From: Rosettibacter primus
Lineage (GTDB): Bacteria > Bacteroidota > Ignavibacteria > Ignavibacteriales > Melioribacteraceae
Direction of reading: 5' to 3'
Length of the DNA stretch: 64,000 nt
Assembly: GCF_036860675.1 (NCBI RefSeq)
Contig: NZ_JAYKGK010000008.1
Location: 81,492 to 145,491, forward strand
Part shown: piece by piece, positions 37,647 through 46,510 of the stretch
How the letters are laid out: the number at the start of each line of letters is the position of its first letter
How positions within the stretch are numbered: position 1 is the stretch's first letter
Notes under the pieces: model-generated
What the model was told of the DNA's origin: nothing
Databases searched by the model: none
Seen by the model: the letters and a program-made list of their open reading frames with translations, nothing else
Translations under genes and position numbers: made by a program

Positions 37647-38180
37647 ATGAACAAATTAAAATTGACTTACCAAGAAATTAAAAGCCGACTGACAGGATTT
37701 AGCATTCCCATTTTCGGTATTTCTTGGCAACCTGACGAAGCGGAAATTAAAATAGCAAAACGAGTTATTACACAGCTTGAAGACAGACGAGTTTTATATT
37801 CGCCTTACGAACTTGAAGTTCCAAGACATTGTGTAAGTTCAGTTCTTGAAATCAGGAAAATGCTCACAGACGAAATTGGCAAAGTATCTCAAAAGTCGGA
37901 CTTGTATAACGACCTACAACTATTACGAGCAGCTTGCAGAAAATTTCTGGATGACATACACAAAGTTGAACGGGACTTGGACAACTACCAAAGTTTTTCA
38001 ACAGTAAGTGGCTGGATTTTCTTGACAGCACTTGGAGAATTGAGAGGCGTTTTCGGAATAGGCATCGCCAAGATTGCAATTTCATACGGACTAAATCTCA
38101 CAGGCGACTTAGTAAAAATTATTCCTGTCATTGAGGACAACAGCAAATTAAAAGGACATAATCACAAAGAGTTGGAGTAA
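37647..38180 (+). CDS. DUF6650-like helical cassette protein
   Basis: A 177-residue protein, first gene of the first cassette. The N-terminal part (YQEIKSRLTGFSIPIFGISW) and the LEDRRVLYSPYELEVPRHC segment recall the DUF6650 family, often found next to other accessory genes. A glycine-rich hydrophobic stretch near residues 125-155 may insert in a membrane. The next gene starts directly after its stop codon, so the pair is coupled. The function is unknown. Confidence 0.6.
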   Translation: MNKLKLTYQEIKSRLTGFSIPIFGISWQPDEAEIKIAKRVITQLEDRRVLYSPYELEVPRHCVSSVLEIRKMLTDEIGKVSQKSDLYNDLQLLRAACRKFLDDIHKVERDLDNYQSFSTVSGWIFLTALGELRGVFGIGIAKIAISYGLNLTGDLVKIIPVIEDNSKLKGHNHKELE

Positions 38181-38687
38181 ATGAGCTTAAATATTTTTCA
38201 AATCTGGGACAGCATTGGGCGTAAGACACCTTTCGCAGTTAGACGAGACAACTGGACGGAAGAATACTACACAATTGTTGAAAGCGTTGAGTGTGAAACT
38301 TTGCCTTACGGTAAAGCATTCGGCTATCCAATTTTCAATGGACAATACTCAACTCATTATGAGTATGACACTAAATGGAGAAAGAATAAAATTATTCCTT
38401 GTTGCGGTTGTTATCAATGGACTTTAGTAGAGAATGCCGACCTGACAAAATACAAGGACGGACTTAAAGCGACAGAGAAATCTGTTAAAGCAGCTTACAC
38501 AATTAGTTCGCAATTCTATTTCGGCAAACATCAAGGCAAGACAGTGGAAGAAGTATTTAAAGACAACTCTGGCTACATTGAGTGGGCTATAAACAACATA
38601 GACAAATTCTTCCTGACACCTGAGACACTTGACTATTTGGACAAACTAAAAACGGACTTTAAATTTACTGACGAAACAAAAAAATAA
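38181..38687 (+). CDS. Cassette protein with ExoX-like C-terminal motif
   Basis: A 168-residue protein, second gene of the first cassette, with its ATG abutting the preceding stop. The C-terminal part YFGKHQGKTVEEVFKDNSGY, followed by IEWAINN, resembles the small domain at the C-terminus of exodeoxyribonuclease X-like proteins. The N-terminal 110 residues, with a CCGC cluster, are not recognised. Base composition is close to the host. Confidence 0.55.
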   Translation: MSLNIFQIWDSIGRKTPFAVRRDNWTEEYYTIVESVECETLPYGKAFGYPIFNGQYSTHYEYDTKWRKNKIIPCCGCYQWTLVENADLTKYKDGLKATEKSVKAAYTISSQFYFGKHQGKTVEEVFKDNSGYIEWAINNIDKFFLTPETLDYLDKLKTDFKFTDETKK

Positions 38688-38731
38688 ACAATGAAAAAGT
38701 CAGCAAGCGACAAAAAGCATAAAGCTTTACT

Positions 38732-38865
38732 GCCGGTAACACGGGTTTTGCGTCAGGCGGGGTGACGTGCAAACTTGGAGCTTTGTGCTTCTATTCAAGT
38801 TCGGTGTTCGTTGACAGTTTTGTGCTCCGAAACCCGCCCGAACGCAAAGCCCGAAACCGTTAGGC
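38732..38865 (+). repeat. attC-like recombination site 1
   Basis: Left core GCCGGTAAC and right core GTTAGGC bound a 134-bp imperfect palindrome. Inner arms pair GGGTTTTGCGT with ACGCAAAGCCC and GGCGGGGT with ACCCGCC. The left core is the exact complement of the first nine bases of its cassette (37,584-37,592). Confidence 0.85.
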
Positions 38866-38909
38866 GCAACGCAAAATGCAATGATTAACCATCCACACTC
38901 TGGAGACAA

Positions 38910-40004
38910 ATGATGGCAAAAAAGGATACATCGAAAAGGAAATCATTGGTGGCGGAGTCGAAACGAGTTTACATTCCGCAGAGTAAGATCCCGAAGATGT
39001 CACTAGAAGAGGCACTCAAGTTGTCACAGGGATTGCACGACAATTTCGCAGGAAAGCCCACGACGCCCCATCAACTTGCCGTTGCGGTTGACATCTCTCC
39101 GACAAGTTCCAACTGGCAGGATATCTGCGGAGCTTCGATTGCTTATGGACTGACTCTTGGAGGTTACAATGCCGCCACTATCTCACTCTCCGAGTTGGGG
39201 TCAAGGATCGTAGCTCCAACAACAGAAGGGGATGACATAGTCGCAAAAGTGGAGGCGTCTCTGAGGCCAGAGATAGCCCGGCAGTTTTTTGAACACTACA
39301 ATAAAGCGAAGTTTCCGCAGGACAAGATAGCCAAGAACGTTCTCGCCCAGATGGGAGTACCTGCTGAGAGACTCGACTCCGTACTAGAAATTCTTAAGCA
39401 AAACGGCCAGTTCGTCGGCATCATTCACCAAACGAAGAACGGCCCATACGTTGCAATTGACACCCCGAAGCCTTCCGAGGCTGCCCCGCCTGCGGAAGAA
39501 CAGGAGCAGCTGCCAGACGAACTCGCAGAGCAGAAAGGTGAAAGCGTACCAGCCCTAACATCACCACAAACTCAAACAAGACTCAACCAACGTGTTTTCA
39601 TTACGCACGGAAAGAACAAGGAGATTGTAGCTCAGCTTAAAGACCTATTGACCTTTGGAAGGTTCATCCCAGTAGTTGCAGAAGAACACGAGACTCCTTC
39701 CAAGCCAGTCTCGGACAAAGTTCTCGATGATATGCGCTCGTGCTTCGCAGGTATCATCCACGTTGCTTCAGAGGACGAACTCCTAGATAAAGCTGGAACC
39801 GTTCACCATAAAATCAACGAGAACGTTCTCATTGAGATTGGGGCGGCGATGGCTCTTTATGGAAGAAACTTCATTCTTCTCGTCCAGAAAGGGATTCATC
39901 TTCCATCCAACCTTCAAGGTTTGTATCTGTGCTACTATGAGGGCAACAGGTTGGATTACGATGCAACAATGAAATTGCTCAAAGCCTTCAATGAGTTCAA
40001 GTGA
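38910..40004 (+). CDS. TIR-domain protein, probable anti-phage effector
   Basis: A 364-residue protein, sole gene of cassette 2. Residues about 35-185 look like paired helical, winged-helix domains. A Pro/Glu-rich linker (185-225) leads to a C-terminal TIR-like domain of the nucleotide-binding type (PF10137-like). That domain starts RVFITHGKN and contains ENVLIEIG with the candidate catalytic Glu309. Such domains usually cleave NAD+ in abortive-infection defence; that role here is inferred. The gene is visibly richer in G+C than its neighbours, so it came from another host. Two adjacent ATG codons follow a GGAG site. Confidence 0.82.
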   Translation: MMAKKDTSKRKSLVAESKRVYIPQSKIPKMSLEEALKLSQGLHDNFAGKPTTPHQLAVAVDISPTSSNWQDICGASIAYGLTLGGYNAATISLSELGSRIVAPTTEGDDIVAKVEASLRPEIARQFFEHYNKAKFPQDKIAKNVLAQMGVPAERLDSVLEILKQNGQFVGIIHQTKNGPYVAIDTPKPSEAAPPAEEQEQLPDELAEQKGESVPALTSPQTQTRLNQRVFITHGKNKEIVAQLKDLLTFGRFIPVVAEEHETPSKPVSDKVLDDMRSCFAGIIHVASEDELLDKAGTVHHKINENVLIEIGAAMALYGRNFILLVQKGIHLPSNLQGLYLCYYEGNRLDYDATMKLLKAFNEFK

Positions 40005-40019
40005 TGCATTTTGCACTGC

Positions 40020-40224
40020 GCCTAACAAGCAAAACACCGACGCTCCCTTTGTTGATATGGCTCAGTTGAAACTCCGGAAAGAAATAGTTGTGGTCGCTCA
40101 ATGCTTTTTGCCGCGGTTTGGTATTGCGCCTACGGGCGCAAGAAATAAATTGTTGATAGCGCCCTTCAGCGCATCATTCGATATCGGCAAAAAGCACTGC
40201 GGTGTTTTGCCAAACGTTATAGGC
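40020..40224 (+). repeat. attC-like recombination site 2
   Basis: A 205-bp palindromic site with left core GCCTAAC and right core GTTATAGGC. Arms GCAAAACACCG and CGGTGTTTTGC pair perfectly; an inner pair is AATGCTTTTTGCCG against CGGCAAAAAGCACT. TGCGCCTAAC at 40,017 is the exact complement of the first ten bases of this cassette. It shares CGACGCTCCCTTT and GTGGTCGCTCAA with site 6. Confidence 0.85.
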
Positions 40225-40271
40225 TATGTTAGAACAACAACACACAACAAAATAACAATCGGAGAAGTACT

Positions 40272-40697
40272 ATGGCACGAGAAAAAATAAAAGTTAAAAC
40301 AACTATTTCAGCTGACAGACAAAAAGTATGGGATTATTACACAAAACCCGAGCACATTACAAAATGGAACTTTGCCGACCCAAGTTGGCACTGCCCCTCT
40401 GCCTCAAACGATATGCGGGTGGGTGGTAAATATTCCGCAAGAATGGAAGCCAAAGACGGTAGTTTTGGTTTTGACTTTGAGGCTGTTTATACAGAAATCA
40501 ATGAAGGACAAAATTTTACCTACGAATTTGGCGGACGATTGGCAACAATTGATTTTAAAGAAGCGAACGGACAAACAGAAGTAACCGTAACTTTTGACCC
40601 TGAAACTGAAAACCCAATAGAAATGCAGCAACAGGGATGGCAAGCCATACTCAACAACTTTAAAAAATACACTGAAACTGATGGACAGGGATACTAA
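40272..40697 (+). CDS. SRPBCC/AHSA1-family protein
   Basis: A 141-residue START-like protein of the AHSA1 group. The pattern ISADRQKVWDYYTKPEHITKW near the N-terminus and a C-terminal helix with GWQAILNNFKKY are typical. Such proteins bind small hydrophobic ligands; the substrate is unknown. The ATG follows CGGAGAAG. It overlaps the next gene by 17 bp and forms a three-gene cassette with a SnoaL-like and a VOC protein. Confidence 0.8.
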   Translation: MAREKIKVKTTISADRQKVWDYYTKPEHITKWNFADPSWHCPSASNDMRVGGKYSARMEAKDGSFGFDFEAVYTEINEGQNFTYEFGGRLATIDFKEANGQTEVTVTFDPETENPIEMQQQGWQAILNNFKKYTETDGQGY

Positions 40698-41067
40698 AGA
40701 AATCGAATCTGTTATTGACTATTGGGTGAAATCCATACAACAAAAAAATATGGAGGGAATTCTTCAAAACCACTCCCCCGACATTTTGATGTTTGATGTA
40801 CCTGTTCCCTTGCAATCCAAAGGCTTGAAAGAATACAGGAAAACCTGGAAATTATTTTTCCAATACAGCAGCGAAGGAAAAAACTCATTCCAATTGGAAG
40901 AATTTCAAATTACGACAAGCGACACCGTAGCTTTTTGTACCGCACTGATAAAACTGTCCAATAGCCCTAAGCCACAATGCAGGCTTACCATCGGACTTAA
41001 GAAAATCAATAATCAATGGATGATTGTGCATGAACATCATTCCGCACCACATGAACTAAGTGAATAA
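40681..41067 (+). CDS. SnoaL-like/NTF2-fold protein
   Basis: A 128-residue NTF2-fold protein of the YybH/SnoaL type, with the N-terminal helix VIDYWVKSIQQKN, the DILMFDVPVPLQSKG cone entrance and the C-terminal MIVHEHHSAP strand. Most members act as small-molecule isomerases or are of unknown function. Its start lies within the SRPBCC gene. Confidence 0.78.
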   Translation: MDRDTKEIESVIDYWVKSIQQKNMEGILQNHSPDILMFDVPVPLQSKGLKEYRKTWKLFFQYSSEGKNSFQLEEFQITTSDTVAFCTALIKLSNSPKPQCRLTIGLKKINNQWMIVHEHHSAPHELSE

Positions 41068-41084
41068 CTAAAAAGGTAAATACT

Positions 41085-41630
41085 ATGCAAAAATCAATCA
41101 CCACTTGTTTGACATTCTCGAAAAATGCCGAAGAAGCAATTCGCTTTTATGTTGATATTTTCAACCAAGCTTTTGGCTCATCAAAAGGCGAATCAAAAAT
41201 TCTTAAAATCACTCACTTTGGAGAAGAAGAATTGAAAGATTTGCAGAATGTGCCAGATGTTCCCAAAGACATGATGCCCGGACCGGTTGGTTCAGTTAAA
41301 ACCATTCGCTTTTTACTGAACGGACAAGAATTTATTGCCGTAAATGGCGGTGGTTATTTTGGAAAGTTTCACGAAAGCATGTCGCTTTATGTAAGCTGCG
41401 ACAATCAAAAACAAATTGATATTTTATATGATTCACTTGCTGTTGATGGAGAATTACAACCCTGCGGTTGGGTAAAAGACCGTTTCGGTGTTTCATGGCA
41501 AATTACACCCAACTTCTTGTGGGACATGGACGAAGATGATGATAAAATCCGTTCTCAAAAAGTGATGAAAGCCCTCTATGGTATGAACAAAATCGACATT
41601 GAAAAAATTAATGAAGTGTGGAACTCATAA
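41085..41630 (+). CDS. PhnB-like VOC-superfamily protein
   Basis: A 181-residue glyoxalase-fold protein of the PhnB (3-demethylubiquinone methyltransferase-like) group. It starts ITTCLTFSKNAEEAIRFYVD and has the domain-closing CGWVKDRFGVSWQI segment. Related proteins often travel with SRPBCC and SnoaL genes, as seen here. The activity is unknown. Cassette 3 ends 49 bp downstream. Confidence 0.8.
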   Translation: MQKSITTCLTFSKNAEEAIRFYVDIFNQAFGSSKGESKILKITHFGEEELKDLQNVPDVPKDMMPGPVGSVKTIRFLLNGQEFIAVNGGGYFGKFHESMSLYVSCDNQKQIDILYDSLAVDGELQPCGWVKDRFGVSWQITPNFLWDMDEDDDKIRSQKVMKALYGMNKIDIEKINEVWNS

Positions 41631-41678
41631 TACACATTTGACAGACAGCAAAACAAATTGAAAAGAAAAACAACGAAC

Positions 41679-41810
41679 TGGCAACAGCGGTTTGGTGTAA
41701 TGGTGGGTGCAGGGGTTAATTGAACATTCTACCTCGCATCAACTTTTGTGGTATGTTGACAGTTTTGAGCTCCGAAATCCGCCACTTAGTAAAGCATCAA
41801 ACCGTTAACC
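41679..41810 (+). repeat. attC-like recombination site 3
   Basis: A 132-bp imperfect palindrome ending GTTAACC. Arms GGTTTGGTG and CATCAAACC pair. The core TTGACAGTTTTG, followed by GCTCCGAAA, is shared with site 1. The left core TGGCAAC is degenerate and does not match the start of its cassette. Confidence 0.72.
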
Positions 41811-41990
41811 AATAAAATTCTTTCTCTACTCCTCATCAATTATCTTACTAAACATTGAATATAACTCATAGCTTTTCGCCTTTATTAAAACATTTCAAAC
41901 CGCAACATTCCGTCCAAAAGGATTACTTGGAAGATTATACTTATATTCAGTCCTACCATTTCACTTTTTTGTGTTTGATGGAATGGCGGA
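41811..41990. pseudogene. Fused gene remnants inside the array (minus-strand tail plus DUF2867 fragment)
   Basis: Bases 41,811-41,896 resemble 51,285-51,376 and read, on the minus strand, as the broken end of a gene (LKCFNKGEKL). Bases 41,897-41,990 are the second copy of the 94-bp DUF2867 fragment found beside the integrase. The junction lies directly between them, so a rearrangement has joined two chromosomal scraps inside the array. Confidence 0.65.
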
Positions 41991-42169
41991 AAGGATGCGA
42001 GATACAAACCATGAGAGTAAGAAAATTTTTAGATTTTTACTTGGAAACTTTAACCATCACATTATAGGATAGAAAATTAATGCATTGTATGTTGAAGAAA
42101 ATAATTTTATGAATTCTATCACATATGTAAGGAAAAAATATTAAAAGAGATAAAAATCTTCTTATTAGA

Positions 42170-42303
42170 GAAGAATTGTTAGAAGGTACACCACTTAATT
42201 ATGCACCAAAAAACGAATTAGGCGTTATATTTCTATTGGCATACCTTATAAAAAGTACAGACTTGTTAATAAGGTCAAAAATGCCATAGCAGGATGAAAA
42301 AAA
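42170..42303 (+). pseudogene. Remnant of an unassigned cassette gene
   Basis: A plus-strand reading ELLEGTPLNYAPKNELGV is followed by a frameshift into KKYRLVNKVKNAIAG and then stops. I see only this fragment and cannot assign a family with confidence. The remainder to 43,115 is A+T-rich DNA with many stops in all frames and no gene, att site or RNA that I can support. Confidence 0.35.
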
Positions 42304-43115
42304 ATTAAAGATTATATGCGTTCTATTCGTAGAATTTGTTCACTTAAAGCTTCAATATTTTTCGAAAACCTAAAGCTATATAAGATACTTAAGATTGCAT
42401 ATTTTGTTCGAAGCGGTATGCAAGGCCGACCAAAAGCCACCAAATATTAGCCATATTCGTATAGCATGATTGTCCAAAAAAATCCCAGTGAGAAAAGAGA
42501 ACTACAAAAGTATGCAATTGAAAGATTATAAATATCAGCAAACATAAAAGTTTAACAAAGTATATATTACTACTTGCCTTTTGTATTCCTATTGAGCACT
42601 TGTGCCAATTAGAATTTCAAAAAATAAACTTTTAGAAAGAATACAGAATTCTTTTTGACTTTTGTTCGAAACAACAAATGTATTAATTCTGATTTCTATT
42701 TATTTGAAAAACTTTATCTAATTGAGTTGTATGTTAAAATCCGTTGATAAAGGTAATAATCAAAAAGTTAAATTCTTTAATTAAACAAATCAAAAAATTT
42801 TTTTGTAGCCTTAGGACCAATATTTTTTTAAGGAATTTGTGAGCCATTCTTTTTTTAATAAAGAGCGGATAATTTTATTATTTTATTTCGATTTAGAATC
42901 TTTAAGAACTTTAATATTTAGATGATTATTCAATTTTCTACCGAATATTCTAAAATTTCTTTAGATTTGACTTGAGATTTTCTAATATCGAGGCTGATTA
43001 TTATCAATCATTGTTCTTTTAGTTTATTGAAACTCTATCATAATTTTAGTCAAAGATTAATAACCTCAAAAGATTATAGAACTGAAAGAAATTAAATAAA
43101 AGAAAGGGTAAAACT

Positions 43116-43352
43116 ATGAAATGTCCAAACTGTGGAGTTAACCTTGTAATGACGGAAAGAAAAGGGATTGAAATTGATTATTGTCCCGATTGTCGTGGAG
43201 TTTGGCTTGACCGTGGAGAACTTGATAAAATAATTGAACGTTCTTTGCAGGATTTTAAAGATGATTATAACGAAATAAAAAGATATCCATCAGATAAAGA
43301 CTATTACTACAAGAAAAAGAAAGGATTTCTGGGAGATTTGTTTGATTTTTAA
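43116..43352 (+). CDS. Zinc-ribbon (zf-TFIIB-like) protein
   Basis: A 78-residue protein with two Cys pairs, CPNC at residues 3-6 and CPDC at 23-26, and the family block GVWLDRGELDKIIERS. The C-terminus is basic and aromatic (YYYKKKKG). Family members are common in Bacteria and their role is unclear. The ATG is preceded by AAGAAAGGG. It is isolated between decayed DNA and the ABC genes. Confidence 0.78.
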   Translation: MKCPNCGVNLVMTERKGIEIDYCPDCRGVWLDRGELDKIIERSLQDFKDDYNEIKRYPSDKDYYYKKKKGFLGDLFDF

Positions 43353-43578
43353 AAATACTTTAACTGCTACAACTTTTAATTGATGGTATGATTTTCAAAT
43401 ATTCAAGTAGAACAAAAGTTGAAAAATCAAAGGCACTTTTTTAGCTAACCAGGATTTTGGTTGTGTGCGAATGTTGGTAACCTAGTTCAAATATTTTATG
43501 TTCTTAGTCATAATAGATACCAATTCATTACTGTCTATGTTGTAATTGGTAAGTGTTAAAAACAAAAACTTTTTTTCT

Positions 43579-44499
43579 ATGCAAAACACTGTGCTAAGAG
43601 TAAAATCATTAAGCAAAAGTTTCTCTAGTGTTAAAGCACTTAACAATATCTCATTTTCGATTAATCAAGGGGATATATTCGCTTTTCTAGGACCTAATGG
43701 TGCGGGCAAAACAACAACATTAAGAATTTTGCTTGACATCATTAAAGCTGATGATGGTCAGATTGAGTGGAATTTAGACGGAAATACACAGTGCTTACCT
43801 AAAGCCAATCAGATTGGATATCTTCCAGAAGAAAGAGGTCTTTATCTTGATATACCCATTATAAAGTCATTAGTTTATCTTGCTTCAATCAGAGGTATGG
43901 ATAAAACAGAAGCAAAAAAATCTGCTCTTGAATGGTTAGAAAGGCTTGGTCTTGCTGATAGAGCCAAAGAAAAGTTACAAGTTCTTTCGAAAGGTAACCA
44001 ACAAAAAATTCAGTTTATAGCTTCCATTCTCCATAAGCCGATTTTTGCTATTCTCGATGAACCATTTTCCGGATTGGATCCTTTGAATCAGGAGTTGTTC
44101 ATTGAATTCATTAGAGAAATTAATAATCAGGGAACGACAATTTTATTAAGTGCCCATCAGATGCAATTGGTTGAGAAAATAGCCAACAAAATTTTTCTGA
44201 TAAACAAGGGCGAAGAATTATACAATGGAAGCTTGTCAGAAATTTACAAAACTTTTGAGAATAAGAAGATCATCGAATTACATTATAAATCACCTTTGAA
44301 TGAAAACTCATTGAAGAATTTTAAGGAGGCAGAAAATATAGATGTTATCGAAAATTCAATAGTGAAACTTACTTTTGGACAAAACTCTGATTTGAAAACT
44401 GTACTATCAAACCTTGCACAGTTAGAGGGAGATTTTGATATCAACATTCATAAACCCGATTTGCATGATATATTTCTTTACTTTGTAAAAAACCATTAG
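43579..44499 (+). CDS. ABC transporter ATP-binding protein (NatA-like)
   Basis: A 306-residue ABC ATPase. I start at MQNTVLRVKSL; a longer in-frame start adds eleven residues outside the fold. Walker A is GPNGAGKTT at residues 38-46, the signature is LSKGNQQK, and Walker B is FAILDEPFSG. The C-terminal extension matches NatA/YhaQ-type exporters. It precedes its permease by 2 bp. Confidence 0.9.
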   Translation: MQNTVLRVKSLSKSFSSVKALNNISFSINQGDIFAFLGPNGAGKTTTLRILLDIIKADDGQIEWNLDGNTQCLPKANQIGYLPEERGLYLDIPIIKSLVYLASIRGMDKTEAKKSALEWLERLGLADRAKEKLQVLSKGNQQKIQFIASILHKPIFAILDEPFSGLDPLNQELFIEFIREINNQGTTILLSAHQMQLVEKIANKIFLINKGEELYNGSLSEIYKTFENKKIIELHYKSPLNENSLKNFKEAENIDVIENSIVKLTFGQNSDLKTVLSNLAQLEGDFDINIHKPDLHDIFLYFVKNH

Positions 44500-44501
44500 T
44501 T

Positions 44502-45686
44502 ATGAATTACATAAAACAAATAATAACGGTAACCCGGTGGGAATATAGTCGCTTCTTTAAACCCAAAAACGAAGCAATCGGATTAATAATAATGCTGCTT
44601 CTTTCGGCTGCATTATATTTTGGTGGAAAATACGCCCTTTCTGAAAGTATTCCTGAAATAAATGTATTTGTACTTAATGATAACAATGGAACTTTAACAG
44701 AAATTTTAAAAAATAATTTTACGGTTCGACAGCTTGCGTCCAGCGAGAAAGATATTTTTATCAAAGGATTAAACGAGAATAAAAACAATGTTTTGCTCGA
44801 TATAAAAAATGGTACAATAGAGCTTTATGCTTATAAAAACAACAAGGATATAAAGAAGCTTAAGACATATCTTGATATTTATCATCAACAGATTGAAATG
44901 CAAAAGTTAGGTTTAAGTGCTGAACAGCTAGCTTCTGTGTTATCGCCCGCATCAACCAAAGAAACATTCATTATTAAGGACAATTCAAGTAACAGATTAA
45001 TTCTCTCTTACTTTTTTGCCGGTTTAATGATATTGGCTGTGTTTCTTAGTTTTGCTTATCAGTTTACCGCAATAACCGGCGAGAAACAACTTAGAATAAC
45101 CGAGCAGATTGTATCAGCTATTAGTCCGCAAGTTTGGATGGATGGAAAAATTCTGGGAATTACACTAACCGGAATCTCTTCTATGATAACTTATTCTTTA
45201 TTATTTATTTTGGGTGGAATAATATATTTTCAATTTACAGGAGCTTCTGTTTTAACAATACTTGAGTACCTGCATTTTCCATCAATAGCTTTGTTTTTAC
45301 CTTTTGCCTTAATTGGCGTATTAATTTGGAATGCGATACTTGCTGCCATAGCTTCTGTTATTACTGACCCAAATAATTCAAGTAAAAGTTCACTTATGAT
45401 GTTGCCCGCGGTTTTTGTGATGGCATCTTTTTTGGTAACCCGAGACCCTGATAGTGGTTTATCAGTTTTTCTTTCCTGGTTTCCATTGACATCTGCTACC
45501 TCAATGCCAATGCGATGGGCAATAACAGAAGTTGGAATCTGGCAATTGATAGGTTCATTTTTGATATTGCTTTTAACTTTTTATCTGCTTCGAAAAATTG
45601 CGGCAAAGATTTTCAGAGTATCTATTTTGCTCACAGGAAAAGAACCAAGTTGGAGCGAAGTATATAAATTTGTAAAGATGAAATGA
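44502..45686 (+). CDS. ABC-2 type permease (NatB-like)
   Basis: A 394-residue membrane protein. One N-terminal helix (about 25-45) is followed by a long extracytoplasmic domain and about five C-terminal helices, the layout of NatB/YhaP permeases. With the preceding ATPase it forms an exporter, perhaps for ions or peptides. An attC-like site begins 13 bp after the stop, so the pair is the cargo of a large cassette. Confidence 0.85.
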   Translation: MNYIKQIITVTRWEYSRFFKPKNEAIGLIIMLLLSAALYFGGKYALSESIPEINVFVLNDNNGTLTEILKNNFTVRQLASSEKDIFIKGLNENKNNVLLDIKNGTIELYAYKNNKDIKKLKTYLDIYHQQIEMQKLGLSAEQLASVLSPASTKETFIIKDNSSNRLILSYFFAGLMILAVFLSFAYQFTAITGEKQLRITEQIVSAISPQVWMDGKILGITLTGISSMITYSLLFILGGIIYFQFTGASVLTILEYLHFPSIALFLPFALIGVLIWNAILAAIASVITDPNNSSKSSLMMLPAVFVMASFLVTRDPDSGLSVFLSWFPLTSATSMPMRWAITEVGIWQLIGSFLILLLTFYLLRKIAAKIFRVSILLTGKEPSWSEVYKFVKMK

Positions 45687-45698
45687 AAAAGCACGAAA

Positions 45699-45841
45699 CG
45701 CTAACCACGTGTATATGTAATTAAAAGGTATTAGTGGGAATTCAAGTGTTGTGGCCCGCTCAAACTTTCGTGTCGGTAGCCAGGAAATTACACCGCAATC
45801 CCTTACGGCACAACACTCGATTGTTATACGCAATTTCGCCT
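45699..45841 (+). repeat. attC-like recombination site 4
   Basis: A site with left core CGCTAAC and right core GTTATAC. Arms AAGTGTTGTGG and GCACAACACTC pair with mismatches. It is weaker than sites 1, 2, 5 and 7 but stands in the expected position after the ABC genes. Confidence 0.68.
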
Positions 45842-45864
45842 ACAAAAGAATGGAGGAATAAAAA

Positions 45865-46510
45865 GTGTCTACACGTTTAATAGAAATATATGAAGACAGA
45901 AAGGCTTGTTGAGAAGATAAAAAGACGTTTACCCTATTTGTTCCAACTTGCAGAAGTAGAAAATTCAAGAGCAGGCAAAACAGGAATGGAGGTTGGCTCA
46001 ATTCGAGAAAGGATAATCGTAGCTTTGCTTGTTTATAAATTTGGCAAAGTAAATGTTGAAACTGAGATTCCTATAACCGAACCAGAAGTAGAAGCAAAAT
46101 AATTTGGAGAATCAGTATCCATTAAGACAATAACAGGTAAGAGTTTCGGTGGCGTTAAATTGATATGGACGGTTGATGCTCAGAAAACGAAAGAATTTAA
46201 TGAAAGCTATTATCCTCATTGTGATATTCTGCTTGTTCAAATCAACTGGAATGACGCTGTAGGATTTTATTACATCCCATTGGATGCCCAAAAGAGGCTT
46301 TTTGATAGAATGGGCAGACAAAATTATATCAAACTTCCAAAACCCGGAACAAATCCTAGAGGTGTTGAAATTACTAAAGAGGCATTATCGAGTTTGACGA
46401 GAGATGGTGAGTCAAAGAGTATTCCAGTAAACTGGCTAAGAACGGATATAGAGTTTAATTCCTATAAAAGATGGGTTGAGTTGTGGAGGGAGGACTTAAA
46501 TGGAATTTAA
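45865..46510 (+). pseudogene. Type II restriction endonuclease gene, inactivated (ThaI-like)
   Basis: A GTG start behind GGAGGAATA opens STRLIEIYEDRK and then runs into a stop. A one-base frameshift leads to LVEKIKRRLPYLFQLAEVE, and an in-frame TAA at 46,100-46,102 interrupts it again before IKTITGKSFGGVKLIW and the C-terminal TDIEFNSYKRWVELW. The pieces resemble the ThaI restriction endonuclease family from memory; a database match is needed. It overlaps a broken methyltransferase gene by 11 bp, as in a compact R-M pair. Confidence 0.62.

Noticed and set aside
43440..43545. A further attC-like site (GCTAACCAGGATTTTGGTTG...GGTAACC) before the ABC genes
   Set aside because: The arms pair poorly and no clear right-hand core follows. 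It may be a decayed site but cannot be supported.
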